IMG/VR virus record: IMGVR_UViG_3300021373_001106
Coordinates: 1-58,833 of that record
Length of the DNA stretch: 58,833 nucleotides
Direction: 5' to 3' (one strand)
Origin: a virus
Below the pieces are notes generated by a model that saw nothing but the letters and a program-made list of their open reading frames with translations, did not search any database and was not told the DNA's origin. This document shows, piece after piece, positions 23,940 to 32,764 of the stretch (positions are counted from its first letter, which is position 1; every line of letters starts with the position of its first letter). Made by a program: the position numbers and the translations under genes.

Positions 23940-24692
23940 TTACGGGAAACTTTTCATTGATTCTGAGCCAACTGAGAATAATTCCACTTTAGAAGTTGAA
24001 GTATTAGTTAGTTCATACTCACAGTAATGTCCCATTACACCGTGAGATTCTGCTACTGTATTCTTAACGTATAGTATAAAATCACCATCACTAGGAGCAC
24101 TTGCGCCTGTAATAGTTGTGTCTATAGTAACAACTTGACCAGTTAATGCCGTTACTACACCACCTAAAGAAGGTGTTGACCCATAATAAACCATATCCCC
24201 TATGCTAATAATACTACCTATATTTACCGAACCAGCAAAAGTCAGTGTAGTTGCAGTAGGTGTGGTGGCGTCAACAGTAGCTACGTTTGCTATTCCGTTG
24301 GCGTATCTCATTAGTAAATTAATATCTGTTTCTAAAAACCTAACAAACGCAAAATAATTTCCTTCTTTCTTTTCAAAATAAGTATCTGCAATACTACCCA
24401 CTTGAGGCAAGTCAGTTGCTAAAGTAGCTGACCAAGGAGCATCTGATTCTAAAATAAGTGTTTTAAACAATTTATTTTCTAACGGGCCTTTGTTAAATAC
24501 ACTTTTAATAGTAGTGTTGTATTGAACACCATAAAAGTTGTTTCTTAGAGGGTTTGTGTTGTGTCTATACAATTGACCATTGTTAAATGTATATAAATAG
24601 TTGTTCATACCTTGAGTATACTCTGGTATAAATGAATAAAAGGAAGGCCATCCTTTTACTGCTGGGCTATATGATAAGGTTGCTTCTGCCAT
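23940..24692 (-). CDS. tail protein (crAss-like type)
   Basis: 250 residues, beta-rich. The stretch FYSFIPEYTQGMNNYLYTF (about 18-36), then GQLYRHNTNPLRNNFYGVQY (about 39-58) matches a conserved structural protein seen beside the tail-nozzle gene in crAss-like and related Bacteroidota phages. An Ig-like insert of Thr/Gly-rich strands occupies about 135-210. Probably part of the tail end or its plug. It is not the receptor-binding fibre. Separated by 3 nt from the large nozzle gene. Confidence 0.65.
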   Translation of the reverse strand: MAEATLSYSPAVKGWPSFYSFIPEYTQGMNNYLYTFNNGQLYRHNTNPLRNNFYGVQYNTTIKSVFNKGPLENKLFKTLILESDAPWSATLATDLPQVGSIADTYFEKKEGNYFAFVRFLETDINLLMRYANGIANVATVDATTPTATTLTFAGSVNIGSIISIGDMVYYGSTPSLGGVVTALTGQVVTIDTTITGASAPSDGDFILYVKNTVAESHGVMGHYCEYELTNTSTSKVELFSVGSESMKSFP

Positions 24693-24695
24693 AAT

Positions 24696-27600
24696 TTAAA
24701 CTGTACATTCACTTACTTGAACAATTCTTCCGCTTTGTTGTCTTAACCAATACGTATCAATTACTGTTGGATTTGGATTAACATATAAATAATAACCATC
24801 AGCTGCAGGTACTGTCATAGCAGAGTTATTGTAAACGACTGTCGCTTCAGAAGGAACTGCTGCATCCAAGAAGTATGGACCTGACGTCCCTAAACCATCG
24901 CAAACCGTGCTTTCTGTTGACCCAAAAGATAAATTAACTTGAGTTGAGCTTCTGTAGTCGTATATTAAATACAAGTTAGTATAGTTAGTTGGGGTTGAAT
25001 CTGGGTTAGCATAATTAAACGACCCTTCAAACACACCGCTTGAAGTATTAGATATACTTAAATTAGTACTAGCAGCTAACAAAGAAATAATACCTGCTTG
25101 TGTATTTGCATAAGTAGTGTTGCTTAGTAAGTGTAATAATCTATTTCCGTTATAAATATTGAAGTCAAATGAATCAGAGCCTGTTTTAGCTGATTTAACT
25201 GTAACAACCGCCTCGGGGGTTGGTGTAGTTCCAATAGCTACTTGAGAAGTATATACTTGATACTGAGCGACTCTTTGTGTCCCAACACCTGATCCTGTTG
25301 GTACATTGGTAAAAGTCACAGGTTGGTTAATAAGTGGGCTAGATACAGAAGGAGTTAAATTACTAGAAGTCCATTCATATTGGTTGTGTATGGTTGGAGC
25401 TAACCCTGTAAATTCACTATTCAAGCATATTTGATATACATTAATAACATCTGCAGTTGGACATTGAGTGGTAATTGAATAATCTGCAGATACCCCCACT
25501 ATAGAAACTGTCACAACAGCAGTTTCAACAGAAGGAATGTTTTTATTAAACTGAAAGGTTCCGCTTCCTGTAACATTACCTGAACTAGTGGTAGCACCAT
25601 TATAAGTAACTGATATATCTATATTTCCACTGGTTACATTGTAATCAATATCCGTAGTTCCCATAGAAGCACCTAGCTTAACAGTATAAGTAAAGCTTTC
25701 GGTTTGGTTACTAAACTCTAGTTCTGACCCACAGTTTACAGTCTGAGGCTCTAACGGTAATGTTCTGTTGTTGCTACTTAAGACATACTCATTCATATAA
25801 GGATCGTATCCTCCTATTTTTTGAGTATTAAAATCATCAATAAATAAATCTCTAAAGTAGGACCTCATCCCAGCCTGAGATATAACCTCTAGTGATTCAT
25901 TAGAATAAGAGCTGCCGCTTAACTTAATTACTGCGCCACGCTTGGCATCCGTAAAATACTTGTCATATCCAAACTCAGCATAGCTTTCTGGATTATGGCT
26001 AATGCCATATTCTTCTAAACGAGATACTTGATTTCCTAATATACTAGGTGTTGATGTCACGTTAGATAAACCATCAGCTGAAGTAAGTACATTTTTATTA
26101 ACTAATACATAAGATATCTTGTCCTCTTGTAACACTAACAAATCATTCTGCCTTGCTTTAAGTAATTCTATATTACCAAAGTCTTCGTTTAAATCTTTAA
26201 AGTTGAGTATACCTAAATTAAATTCGTTAGTTCTATTTAGCTTAGTTTCATCGTTGTATATGCCACTATAAGTGATAGAAGCATTTCTTCGTTTTTGTCT
26301 AAACTCACCCTCAGATAAAGTAAATACTCTTTCACCAATGTTGAGAGCATCTTCTTTGAATGAGTCTTGAATCCTGCAACTCTCCATACCATTGCTCCAA
26401 CAATAAGAGTTAAAAAAGTTAGTAAGCACAATAGCATCTGCATTAACAGCCCCACCCTCTACAGGGGTAGAAGCTCCAAATGCTACATCTAATACTATGG
26501 TGTTAGCATCTGGTTTTTCTAATACTGTATGTTGACCATTGTATTGTGGGTTGGTTGGCGATAAATTAGTTTGTTGCACATTCACTATGTCACCAACAGA
26601 AAAGGGAGCGGTAGTTAACCCTGTACCTCCTGTACTAGTGAGTGCTAGGTTTCCACCATAAGACTGAGAAGCAGGTAACCCTTGTGAAGACCTGTAAGTA
26701 TTGTTTTGAGCATTGTCATAAAAAGACCAGTTGTTTTGGTTTTGTAAGTTGCCATCGTGTAAGTCACCATTGATATTAAATACTTCATTTCCTTCATAGT
26801 AAAATTCATCTGGCGTATCTTCGCCATCTGTTTCAAACACCACCAACCCATCAGGAATATTACTTAAAACAACTTTAGCACTTATTTTTGAAGTTCCATT
26901 ATTTCCCCATTGTACAATAGTTGGAAAAGAACTTTGAAACCCAATAGCGTTTCCTCCACTCACATTAAAACTTACAGAATGAATAGCGTTTGATGTTGTT
27001 ATTTCACCTTGAGTTGGAACATAAGGGGTAGCATCATTAACTACAAGTGTATTGTTTAATTGAAATTTATAGTTAATTCCTTTATTTCCAGAATAATTAA
27101 CGCTTGTGCTAGGAAAAAATTTTTGATCATTTACAAATTGACTATCAATCATATCTTCTAAATTCTCAGCAAAAGTAGGATATGTTTGATAATTCTTATT
27201 AGCGGTTCTAGTAATATCTAGCTTACTGTATTTAAAAAACATTTCACTTGTTCTTGAAAAAAAAGGCTCTGGTTGTTCCCTCTCGCAAGTTATTTTTATC
27301 GTAACGTTAGAGCCTTCTGGAATAGAAGTATCGGTAAATTTACCAGACAATCCACTAATAACAGTTTGAATTCCTCTTCCGAATGCAATAATATTTTTTT
27401 CTGAAGCTTGTGCTTTCTCTGTAGTAATAATATTACCTGCATCTAATCTATAATTACCACCAGGAGAAAACTTAGCATATACCCCAGGCCCTGGGTAAGT
27501 GGGAGATTGGTCATCTATGTTTGGAGATGTACTTTTAGCTAAACAAGTAGCTTCTACATAAGCACCTACAGGCCCGTTAATGTCTCTTTTTACAGTATAC

Positions 27601-29708
27601 GTTTCTCCTTCAGTAATTTTTTGTGCGGTTTCCCCTTCTAGTTGACACCAAAACTGAGTGCTGTCATCCAAGTCTGGTTCAGCTCTAATAATAAATATAG
27701 TATCGTAATTTAATTTAGATGGTTTGATTGCGAATTTATAATACTTAGCCCAAGCTGGTGCCTTTTGACTGACTGGTATATTTACTTGAGCTCTATTAAT
27801 TATTGTTGAATTAGAAGGTGGTACATTAATGCTACTGTCTAAACTTACTAAAGCAGTACTTGACCTAGCGTATTCATCCATATAAACCATAGCTAAGTCA
27901 TAATCTCTATTGCTATGCAAAGTTTCTTTACCTCTGCTAATGTCAAACTCAAAAGAAGAACTTAAAAACTCAAAACCCTCAAATGATTTTGTGGACCCTG
28001 TTTCGTATACCATCATTAAAGATTGTATAGTAACTTGAGTTGGTGTAGTAATATCAAAAGCTTCTAACAATCCTGTTTGTCCTGTTGGGTAAGTGGGAGA
28101 GGGAGTAGAATCTGCAGCTGCAGCATTAGGAACAGCTGAATTTACAGGAGTTGCTGCACTACTACTTACACTATTAGTAGCGGGGCTAATTATTACGCTA
28201 TTATTAATAAAGTCTGTTGCTGTTGATCCTGTAGATGCATCACTAAACGGTTTGTAAATAGGTGTTGCTGTGGCTAAGCCCGTTCCAATTAAATTTTCAA
28301 AATCCGCGCTACCAACAAAGGATGCTACATCTGGATAAGTATTAGTTAGTTGAACATTAGAACTTATAGTTAAAGTAAAACCTCCTGTTGGTCTAGTTAG
28401 GTTTAAAACAGAAGCATTTTGGTTATATATATTACCACCAGTTGCGTAGCTTTTTAAAGTAGCATTAAAAGAAACAAAAGTTCCTTGAGTGAATTGTGTT
28501 AGTCCAAAATCAAAAACAGCTTTTGAATTATCTACACTAACTGTGCTTGGGGTAGAACTCCCGTTTAATACCTGGTAGTCAGAAGAGACAAACACTCCAA
28601 GAATGGGTTCAATATTACTTTGAGCTCCTGACAAACTGGTAACATAATTTAGTTTAACATCGTTTCCGTCAGCAGACTTCATATCGTATCCATCTACATA
28701 ATTACCAAACATTAATCTGTTTCCAGAGCTAGTTAAAGCTTTTGCCTTTAAGGGAACATTATCATAAAGTCTTAAACTTTCATTAGCAGATAATACTCTA
28801 AACACTTCTTTATTTCTAAAAAATATAGACTGTGTTGAATTATCAGCCCAACCTAAGTCAGATTTATTATACTTGTCAATTACTTTAATAACAGTGCTTG
28901 AACTTTCTTTATAACAAACTTCTATTTCTTTCACTAAAGAAGAGCCTGTATTAAAAAACACAGTTGCTGCATTATATGCATTAACCATTGATTCATTCTT
29001 GATGGTATTAAAATCAACTTCAACTAAATCAGGATTTTCAGGTTCAAAAGCAGGAAGGCTAAATGGAGATAACGAAGAGTACTCTCCATCTTCATACTTA
29101 AATCTATAAGCAAAAGAAATAAACTTGTCTGTAAAAAAACTTTGGTCGTCATTATCAGCACTAGACAAAGTAAAAGTAGGTGGGCTAATAGGTGGCTTAA
29201 CTATAAGGTTAATTTCTTCTTCCGTTATTTGATCTACTCCACCAACAGGAAACCCATAAGACCTATCTACATTTATTTTTCTAGGTGGATTTAAATTATC
29301 TGTAAATATTAAAAACCTATCTATTAACTCAACCCCTGTTATTAAATTACTTGGGTTAAAGTTTAACACACTAGTAGATATAATGTGGTATATAGTAACA
29401 GATGTTTTTACATTGAAAGAAATAATTAAGTCAACTACTGAAGGGTCAGTCACAAACCAATAAATAGTTTCATCACTTTCATCTGCATAAGAACCAATAC
29501 AAACAGCATTAGAGCTTAATGCCACTCCTTGATTAGTGATGTTAGTTAGTTTTGTGTTACCCTTAGTATTTTCTACACTCCCTATTTCAGAGTCTTCTGT
29601 TGAGCCAAGTCTAGCATTCAGTGCGTCTACATACTCTCCGGGAGGTAGTATCCTTTCGTCACTAGACTTATTCATTATGCCTTTGAAGAAAAAACTATTT
29701 AATTGCAT
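24696..29708 (-). CDS. very large tail nozzle/muzzle-type protein
   Basis: 1670 residues. The N-terminus resembles the nozzle/stabilisation proteins of crAss-like and T7-like podoviruses: SFFFKGIMNKSSDERILPPG, the YVDALNARLG segment, and FTDNLNPPRKINVDR near residue 135-150. Its place right after the tail-tube gene equals T7 gp12. The C-terminal half adds many Thr/Ser/Gly-rich beta domains (TVTSTPSILG, then Ig-like repeats from about residue 1330), making it twice the usual nozzle size. Probably forms the distal end of the short tail. Beta domains may carry extra adsorption functions. Confidence 0.7.
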   Translation of the reverse strand: MQLNSFFFKGIMNKSSDERILPPGEYVDALNARLGSTEDSEIGSVENTKGNTKLTNITNQGVALSSNAVCIGSYADESDETIYWFVTDPSVVDLIISFNVKTSVTIYHIISTSVLNFNPSNLITGVELIDRFLIFTDNLNPPRKINVDRSYGFPVGGVDQITEEEINLIVKPPISPPTFTLSSADNDDQSFFTDKFISFAYRFKYEDGEYSSLSPFSLPAFEPENPDLVEVDFNTIKNESMVNAYNAATVFFNTGSSLVKEIEVCYKESSSTVIKVIDKYNKSDLGWADNSTQSIFFRNKEVFRVLSANESLRLYDNVPLKAKALTSSGNRLMFGNYVDGYDMKSADGNDVKLNYVTSLSGAQSNIEPILGVFVSSDYQVLNGSSTPSTVSVDNSKAVFDFGLTQFTQGTFVSFNATLKSYATGGNIYNQNASVLNLTRPTGGFTLTISSNVQLTNTYPDVASFVGSADFENLIGTGLATATPIYKPFSDASTGSTATDFINNSVIISPATNSVSSSAATPVNSAVPNAAAADSTPSPTYPTGQTGLLEAFDITTPTQVTIQSLMMVYETGSTKSFEGFEFLSSSFEFDISRGKETLHSNRDYDLAMVYMDEYARSSTALVSLDSSINVPPSNSTIINRAQVNIPVSQKAPAWAKYYKFAIKPSKLNYDTIFIIRAEPDLDDSTQFWCQLEGETAQKITEGETYTVKRDINGPVGAYVEATCLAKSTSPNIDDQSPTYPGPGVYAKFSPGGNYRLDAGNIITTEKAQASEKNIIAFGRGIQTVISGLSGKFTDTSIPEGSNVTIKITCEREQPEPFFSRTSEMFFKYSKLDITRTANKNYQTYPTFAENLEDMIDSQFVNDQKFFPSTSVNYSGNKGINYKFQLNNTLVVNDATPYVPTQGEITTSNAIHSVSFNVSGGNAIGFQSSFPTIVQWGNNGTSKISAKVVLSNIPDGLVVFETDGEDTPDEFYYEGNEVFNINGDLHDGNLQNQNNWSFYDNAQNNTYRSSQGLPASQSYGGNLALTSTGGTGLTTAPFSVGDIVNVQQTNLSPTNPQYNGQHTVLEKPDANTIVLDVAFGASTPVEGGAVNADAIVLTNFFNSYCWSNGMESCRIQDSFKEDALNIGERVFTLSEGEFRQKRRNASITYSGIYNDETKLNRTNEFNLGILNFKDLNEDFGNIELLKARQNDLLVLQEDKISYVLVNKNVLTSADGLSNVTSTPSILGNQVSRLEEYGISHNPESYAEFGYDKYFTDAKRGAVIKLSGSSYSNESLEVISQAGMRSYFRDLFIDDFNTQKIGGYDPYMNEYVLSSNNRTLPLEPQTVNCGSELEFSNQTESFTYTVKLGASMGTTDIDYNVTSGNIDISVTYNGATTSSGNVTGSGTFQFNKNIPSVETAVVTVSIVGVSADYSITTQCPTADVINVYQICLNSEFTGLAPTIHNQYEWTSSNLTPSVSSPLINQPVTFTNVPTGSGVGTQRVAQYQVYTSQVAIGTTPTPEAVVTVKSAKTGSDSFDFNIYNGNRLLHLLSNTTYANTQAGIISLLAASTNLSISNTSSGVFEGSFNYANPDSTPTNYTNLYLIYDYRSSTQVNLSFGSTESTVCDGLGTSGPYFLDAAVPSEATVVYNNSAMTVPAADGYYLYVNPNPTVIDTYWLRQQSGRIVQVSECTV

Positions 29709-29709
29709 A

Positions 29710-30633
29710 TTACTTTATAATCTTATCTTGACCTCTTAAATTCATAAGTAGTCTTCCTGGGTGAATGTTACTCATTCTTATTTTGGCATTTCTAAGTAAT
29801 GCTGATTTGCTTTTTCTGTATCTATTAACAATATACTCTGGTTCGTTTAATTTTGTATTTAATATAGAATAACTTATATAAGAGTATAAAAACTCTTCAA
29901 ACATTTTATTGACAGTTACTAATGAATCATCTCCATTTTCCATACCGTCAGAAACATATTCTAATACAACTGATTTATTACCAGCCCCTGAACTAAAATT
30001 AATTACACCACCTTTTTTATCTATTTTAAAAGTAGGTAATGCATTTGCTGTTTCTGTATTTAAGCCGTAAGCACCACCAATAGAAAAGTCAAAATACCAA
30101 CAACCTTCTAAACAAAAGCCATAGTATCCGTAATAAGGACTAGTTTCATTTAAGTATTGACTTCTAGTAAGGCCAGCTATTCTATCTTGTGTAATTTTAG
30201 AATTTTCAGGACTTAGTACATTACCATTTGAATCAAACAATAAGTTGCTATTATTATCTTGCAAGTAAGCAGAAGCATAATTCGTTTGAACATTTTCACT
30301 TAAAGGGAACAAAGTTCCGTTGTGATATATAGATATTCTAACCCAGTTAACAAAATCAGATGGTAGTATATATCTTAGGTTTTCGCCAACATTTAGTTGA
30401 AGTATTTTTATTTCCTTAAATGCGTCATAATTCAGTTCTTGTATAGCTCTTTTAGCGTGAAACAAAACTTGATATCTATCTACATTATTAATAAGTTGGT
30501 TGTTACCAACATACATTAACATATAATTGTTTACAATGTCCTGCAGAGAAACATACTGATAAGAACCCCAATTAGCATTCTCTGGATTGTTACCTCCGTT
30601 TTCATAATATTGATATTGTGATATATATGCCAT
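29710..30633 (-). CDS. tail tube/adaptor protein (T7 gp11-like)
   Basis: 307 residues. DRYQVLFHAKRAIQELNYDA (about 52-71) followed by KILQLNVGENLRYILPSDFV (about 76-95) is the signature of the gp11-type tail tubular protein found in T7-like and crAss-like phages, which joins the portal to the nozzle. The C-terminal YNRYRKSKSA-like basic helices (IVNRYRKSKSALL near 275) agree. Overlaps the neighbouring head-tail gene by one base (TAATG). Confidence 0.8.
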   Translation of the reverse strand: MAYISQYQYYENGGNNPENANWGSYQYVSLQDIVNNYMLMYVGNNQLINNVDRYQVLFHAKRAIQELNYDAFKEIKILQLNVGENLRYILPSDFVNWVRISIYHNGTLFPLSENVQTNYASAYLQDNNSNLLFDSNGNVLSPENSKITQDRIAGLTRSQYLNETSPYYGYYGFCLEGCWYFDFSIGGAYGLNTETANALPTFKIDKKGGVINFSSGAGNKSVVLEYVSDGMENGDDSLVTVNKMFEEFLYSYISYSILNTKLNEPEYIVNRYRKSKSALLRNAKIRMSNIHPGRLLMNLRGQDKIIK

Positions 30634-31562
30634 TAGCTATTTTCTTGTATTGTTTCTAGATTCTCTTGTGTAGTTGCTGCTTGAACAACTTCAGCTTCTC
30701 TAATTGATAATCCAGCATACTTTAATATATTAACAATTAAATCTGTTTCGTCAGATAAAGGTAGTTCAAAGTCTTGAAAATCTGCTTGAGACTGGTCAAA
30801 CAATGGTTGACCACCTGTTAAAGTTTGGTAAGTCCACTTAGGGTCTTTTGGGTATCTAACATACTGAGTTTGTAAATCAGACGCCCCAGATATAGTGGTT
30901 GGATAAGCAGTAACATTATTCCCTTCTAACACATAAGCTGGGTATTGTGTAGTAGGAGCTGTCAAATTAGAATTAGTTAAATAAAATATTTTATCTTGAC
31001 TAACTCTCTCCACCTCTGCAATATTCTTGTTATTATAAATTGCATAATTTTCTCCACTTACTATTATGTCACTACTTAAAGTAAGTAATGTATTAGCAAC
31101 TGCTGTTACATAAGCAGAAGTAGAGTCAGTAGTATTAACCACTATGTCACCTACACTTACTAAACCTGTAAAGGTAGCAGTAGAATCATCTAGTTTTCCT
31201 GCGGTAGTTCCTGTTGTAGTTCCTGAAGTTAATTGATTAGGGTAATAGAATATTTTATTAATAAGATAATAATCTAAAGGCAGTGAGTATATGTTAGAAT
31301 TTACTCTAGTTAAGAATGACGTAACTGAAAAACTATCTAATACTTCTTCTAATCCCTTTTTAATATCTGCATAACCTGTGCCGGATAGTCTACCTAGTCT
31401 ATTGTTCTCTTTGTTTATTTGAGTATTATACTGGTAAAAGTAATCTTCAAATATATCTAGCTGCGCTTGTTTTGCAAAAAGGTTAAAGTCAGCTGGAGAG
31501 ATGTATCCGTAATTATTTTTATTCAGTATAGAAAGAACAGTATTTCTAACAGAATTTATCAT
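30633..31562 (-). CDS. head-tail connector/ring protein
   Basis: 309 residues. Helical N-terminus (SVRNTVLSILNKNNYGYISPADFNLFAKQAQLDIFEDYF), a beta middle with an Ig-like insert (TTGTTAGKLDDSTATFTGL, about 103-121), and KWTYQTLTGGQPLFDQS near 245. The N-terminal pattern recurs in ring/connector proteins of Bacteroidota podoviruses. First gene of the tail operon: a promoter box at 31579-31586 and a terminator just before it separate it from the head genes. Confidence 0.65.
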   Translation of the reverse strand: MINSVRNTVLSILNKNNYGYISPADFNLFAKQAQLDIFEDYFYQYNTQINKENNRLGRLSGTGYADIKKGLEEVLDSFSVTSFLTRVNSNIYSLPLDYYLINKIFYYPNQLTSGTTTGTTAGKLDDSTATFTGLVSVGDIVVNTTDSTSAYVTAVANTLLTLSSDIIVSGENYAIYNNKNIAEVERVSQDKIFYLTNSNLTAPTTQYPAYVLEGNNVTAYPTTISGASDLQTQYVRYPKDPKWTYQTLTGGQPLFDQSQADFQDFELPLSDETDLIVNILKYAGLSIREAEVVQAATTQENLETIQENS

Positions 31563-31578
31563 CTAAAATCTTTTAATA

Positions 31579-31586
31579 CAAAGATA
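31579..31586 (-). promoter_or_regulatory. Bacteroidota -7 element TATCTTTG, tail operon promoter
   Basis: TATCTTTG on the minus strand (TAnnTTTG), 16 nt before the ATG at 31562 and just downstream of a terminator. Identical boxes precede the genes starting at 31921 and 42684. The upstream -33 region falls in the terminator hairpin and has no clean TTTG. Confidence 0.55.
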
Positions 31587-31588
31587 AG

Positions 31589-31622
31589 CAAAAAAAAAGA
31601 GCCTCTAGTAATAGAAGCTCTT
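31589..31622 (-). terminator. intrinsic terminator after the head-gene operon
   Basis: On the minus strand AAGAGC-T-TCTA, loop TTAC, TAGA-G-GCTCTT, followed by nine T (31589-31597). A 10-bp stem with one mismatch plus U-tract. It stops transcription after the 91-residue protein gene and before the tail operon. Confidence 0.75.
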
Positions 31623-31645
31623 GTTAAATTGATTAATAAAATATA

Positions 31646-31921
31646 TTAAGCTATTTCCATACTTGTTATAGATGTTACTCCAGTCAAAGGAACCTCAACA
31701 ACAGATTTAGTCCACATTGTTTCAGAAGCTGTTTTTAAAGCTTCGTTAATAGCACCAATAAAAGCCTGTGTTGCGCCAACACAAGTTAATTTTACTTTTT
31801 TTGCTCCTGTTAACTCGTGTAAATGTACTTCTGTAGCGCTAACAAGCTCTACATATAAAATAGCGGATGCTTTGATAAATTCTACGCCATCCCCCGTGGT
31901 AAATGATAAATACTTATTCAT
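31646..31921 (-). CDS. small conserved virion-region protein (91 aa)
   Basis: 91 residues, mostly beta with one helix: YLSFTTGDGVEFIKASAILYVEL, KKVKLTCVGATQAFIGAINEAL. Flanked by its own TATCTTTG promoter upstream and a terminator downstream, so it is a one-gene unit, unusual for a structural block and suggesting high expression. Could be a decoration or DNA-binding virion protein. No family identified with confidence. Confidence 0.7.
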   Translation of the reverse strand: MNKYLSFTTGDGVEFIKASAILYVELVSATEVHLHELTGAKKVKLTCVGATQAFIGAINEALKTASETMWTKSVVEVPLTGVTSITSMEIA

Positions 31922-31950
31922 AATAAAAAAATTTATGTGTTAATAAAAAA

Positions 31951-31958
31951 CAAAGATA
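31951..31958 (-). promoter_or_regulatory. Bacteroidota -7 element TATCTTTG
   Basis: TATCTTTG, 29 nt before the ATG of the 91-residue protein. The leader is A/T-only (TTTTATTAACACATAAATTT), with no Shine-Dalgarno sequence. The box overlaps the 3' end region of the upstream gene. Confidence 0.55.
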
Positions 31959-31960
31959 GC

Positions 31961-32704
31961 TTATTTTTCTAACATATCTTGAAATGCTTTGTATATCTCA
32001 ATACCCTCATCTTTCTGGAAGAATGACGCCAATGTTTGTATGTGGTCATCTCCAAAAGGAATAGTTAAAAGTTTAGTCTTTTTAGTCTTGAGATTATAAT
32101 AAACATCCTTACCATTGTTTCTTAAGCTTAATAGTCCTTTGTCAAATACTTTAACTACAGTATCCTGTAATTCCAGCATTGGATCATTAAGGGCGTCTAA
32201 AAACTCTTCTGGATGGTTTTTAGCAAATAGTATAATGTCTCTTTTTAATTCAGCAGTAGTCATATTATCCACTCTAAGTTCTAAGAATACCCTGCCTAAA
32301 GTTTCCATTTGATCTAAAGTTAACTCAGCAGCTTGCTTAAATGCTTTTGCCTCAACTTCTAAATAATCTACTTCTTTTTGAGCATCTGCTTCCTTGTCTA
32401 CTTCTTCAAAAACAGAACCATTGTCTGGGTGGTAATGTAAAAATTCCTGTAGTACAGGGTTGTTTTTTGGAACATACAACATTCCATCTTCAAAAATAAC
32501 TGGATCTAATATTACGTTTTTATCTTGCTCATCTTCAAAAGGACTCTTTTGATTAGATGCATAACGTAAAGGTCTATTGTGTTCACCATCAAAATATAAT
32601 AATGGCTTTCTTCTTGTGTTTCTAGAATTAATCGTAAAACTTAATGGTTGGTGACCGTTTCTTAACTTATAGATACGGTTTTTTATTTCTTTCTTTTTTT
32701 TCAT
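31961..32704 (-). CDS. conserved virion-region protein (247 aa)
   Basis: 247 residues. Conserved landmarks: PLSFTINSRNTRRKPLLYFD (about 20-39), ALRY-like RPLRYASNQKSPFEDEQD (about 44-61), FLHYHPDNGSVFEEVDKEAD (about 87-106). The last half is helical. The same motifs occur in proteins near the capsid gene of other Bacteroidota phages, without known function. It starts after the terminator that follows the capsid gene and is therefore expressed below capsid level. Leader ends ATTAAATCAAATG, as in three other late genes. Confidence 0.7.
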   Translation of the reverse strand: MKKKKEIKNRIYKLRNGHQPLSFTINSRNTRRKPLLYFDGEHNRPLRYASNQKSPFEDEQDKNVILDPVIFEDGMLYVPKNNPVLQEFLHYHPDNGSVFEEVDKEADAQKEVDYLEVEAKAFKQAAELTLDQMETLGRVFLELRVDNMTTAELKRDIILFAKNHPEEFLDALNDPMLELQDTVVKVFDKGLLSLRNNGKDVYYNLKTKKTKLLTIPFGDDHIQTLASFFQKDEGIEIYKAFQDMLEK

Positions 32705-32724
32705 TTGATTTAATTTAAAATTTA

Positions 32725-32751
32725 AAAAATAGGAGGGGATTGCTCCCCTCC
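32725..32751 (-). terminator. intrinsic terminator after the major capsid gene
   Basis: Minus strand GGAGGGGA, GNRA-type loop GCAA, TCCCCTCC: a perfect 8-bp G/C-rich stem (32732-32751) followed by TATTTTTT. It lies 13 nt after the capsid stop and probably gives partial termination, keeping capsid mRNA more abundant than the genes that follow. Confidence 0.85.
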
Positions 32752-32764
32752 ATAAATTATACTA

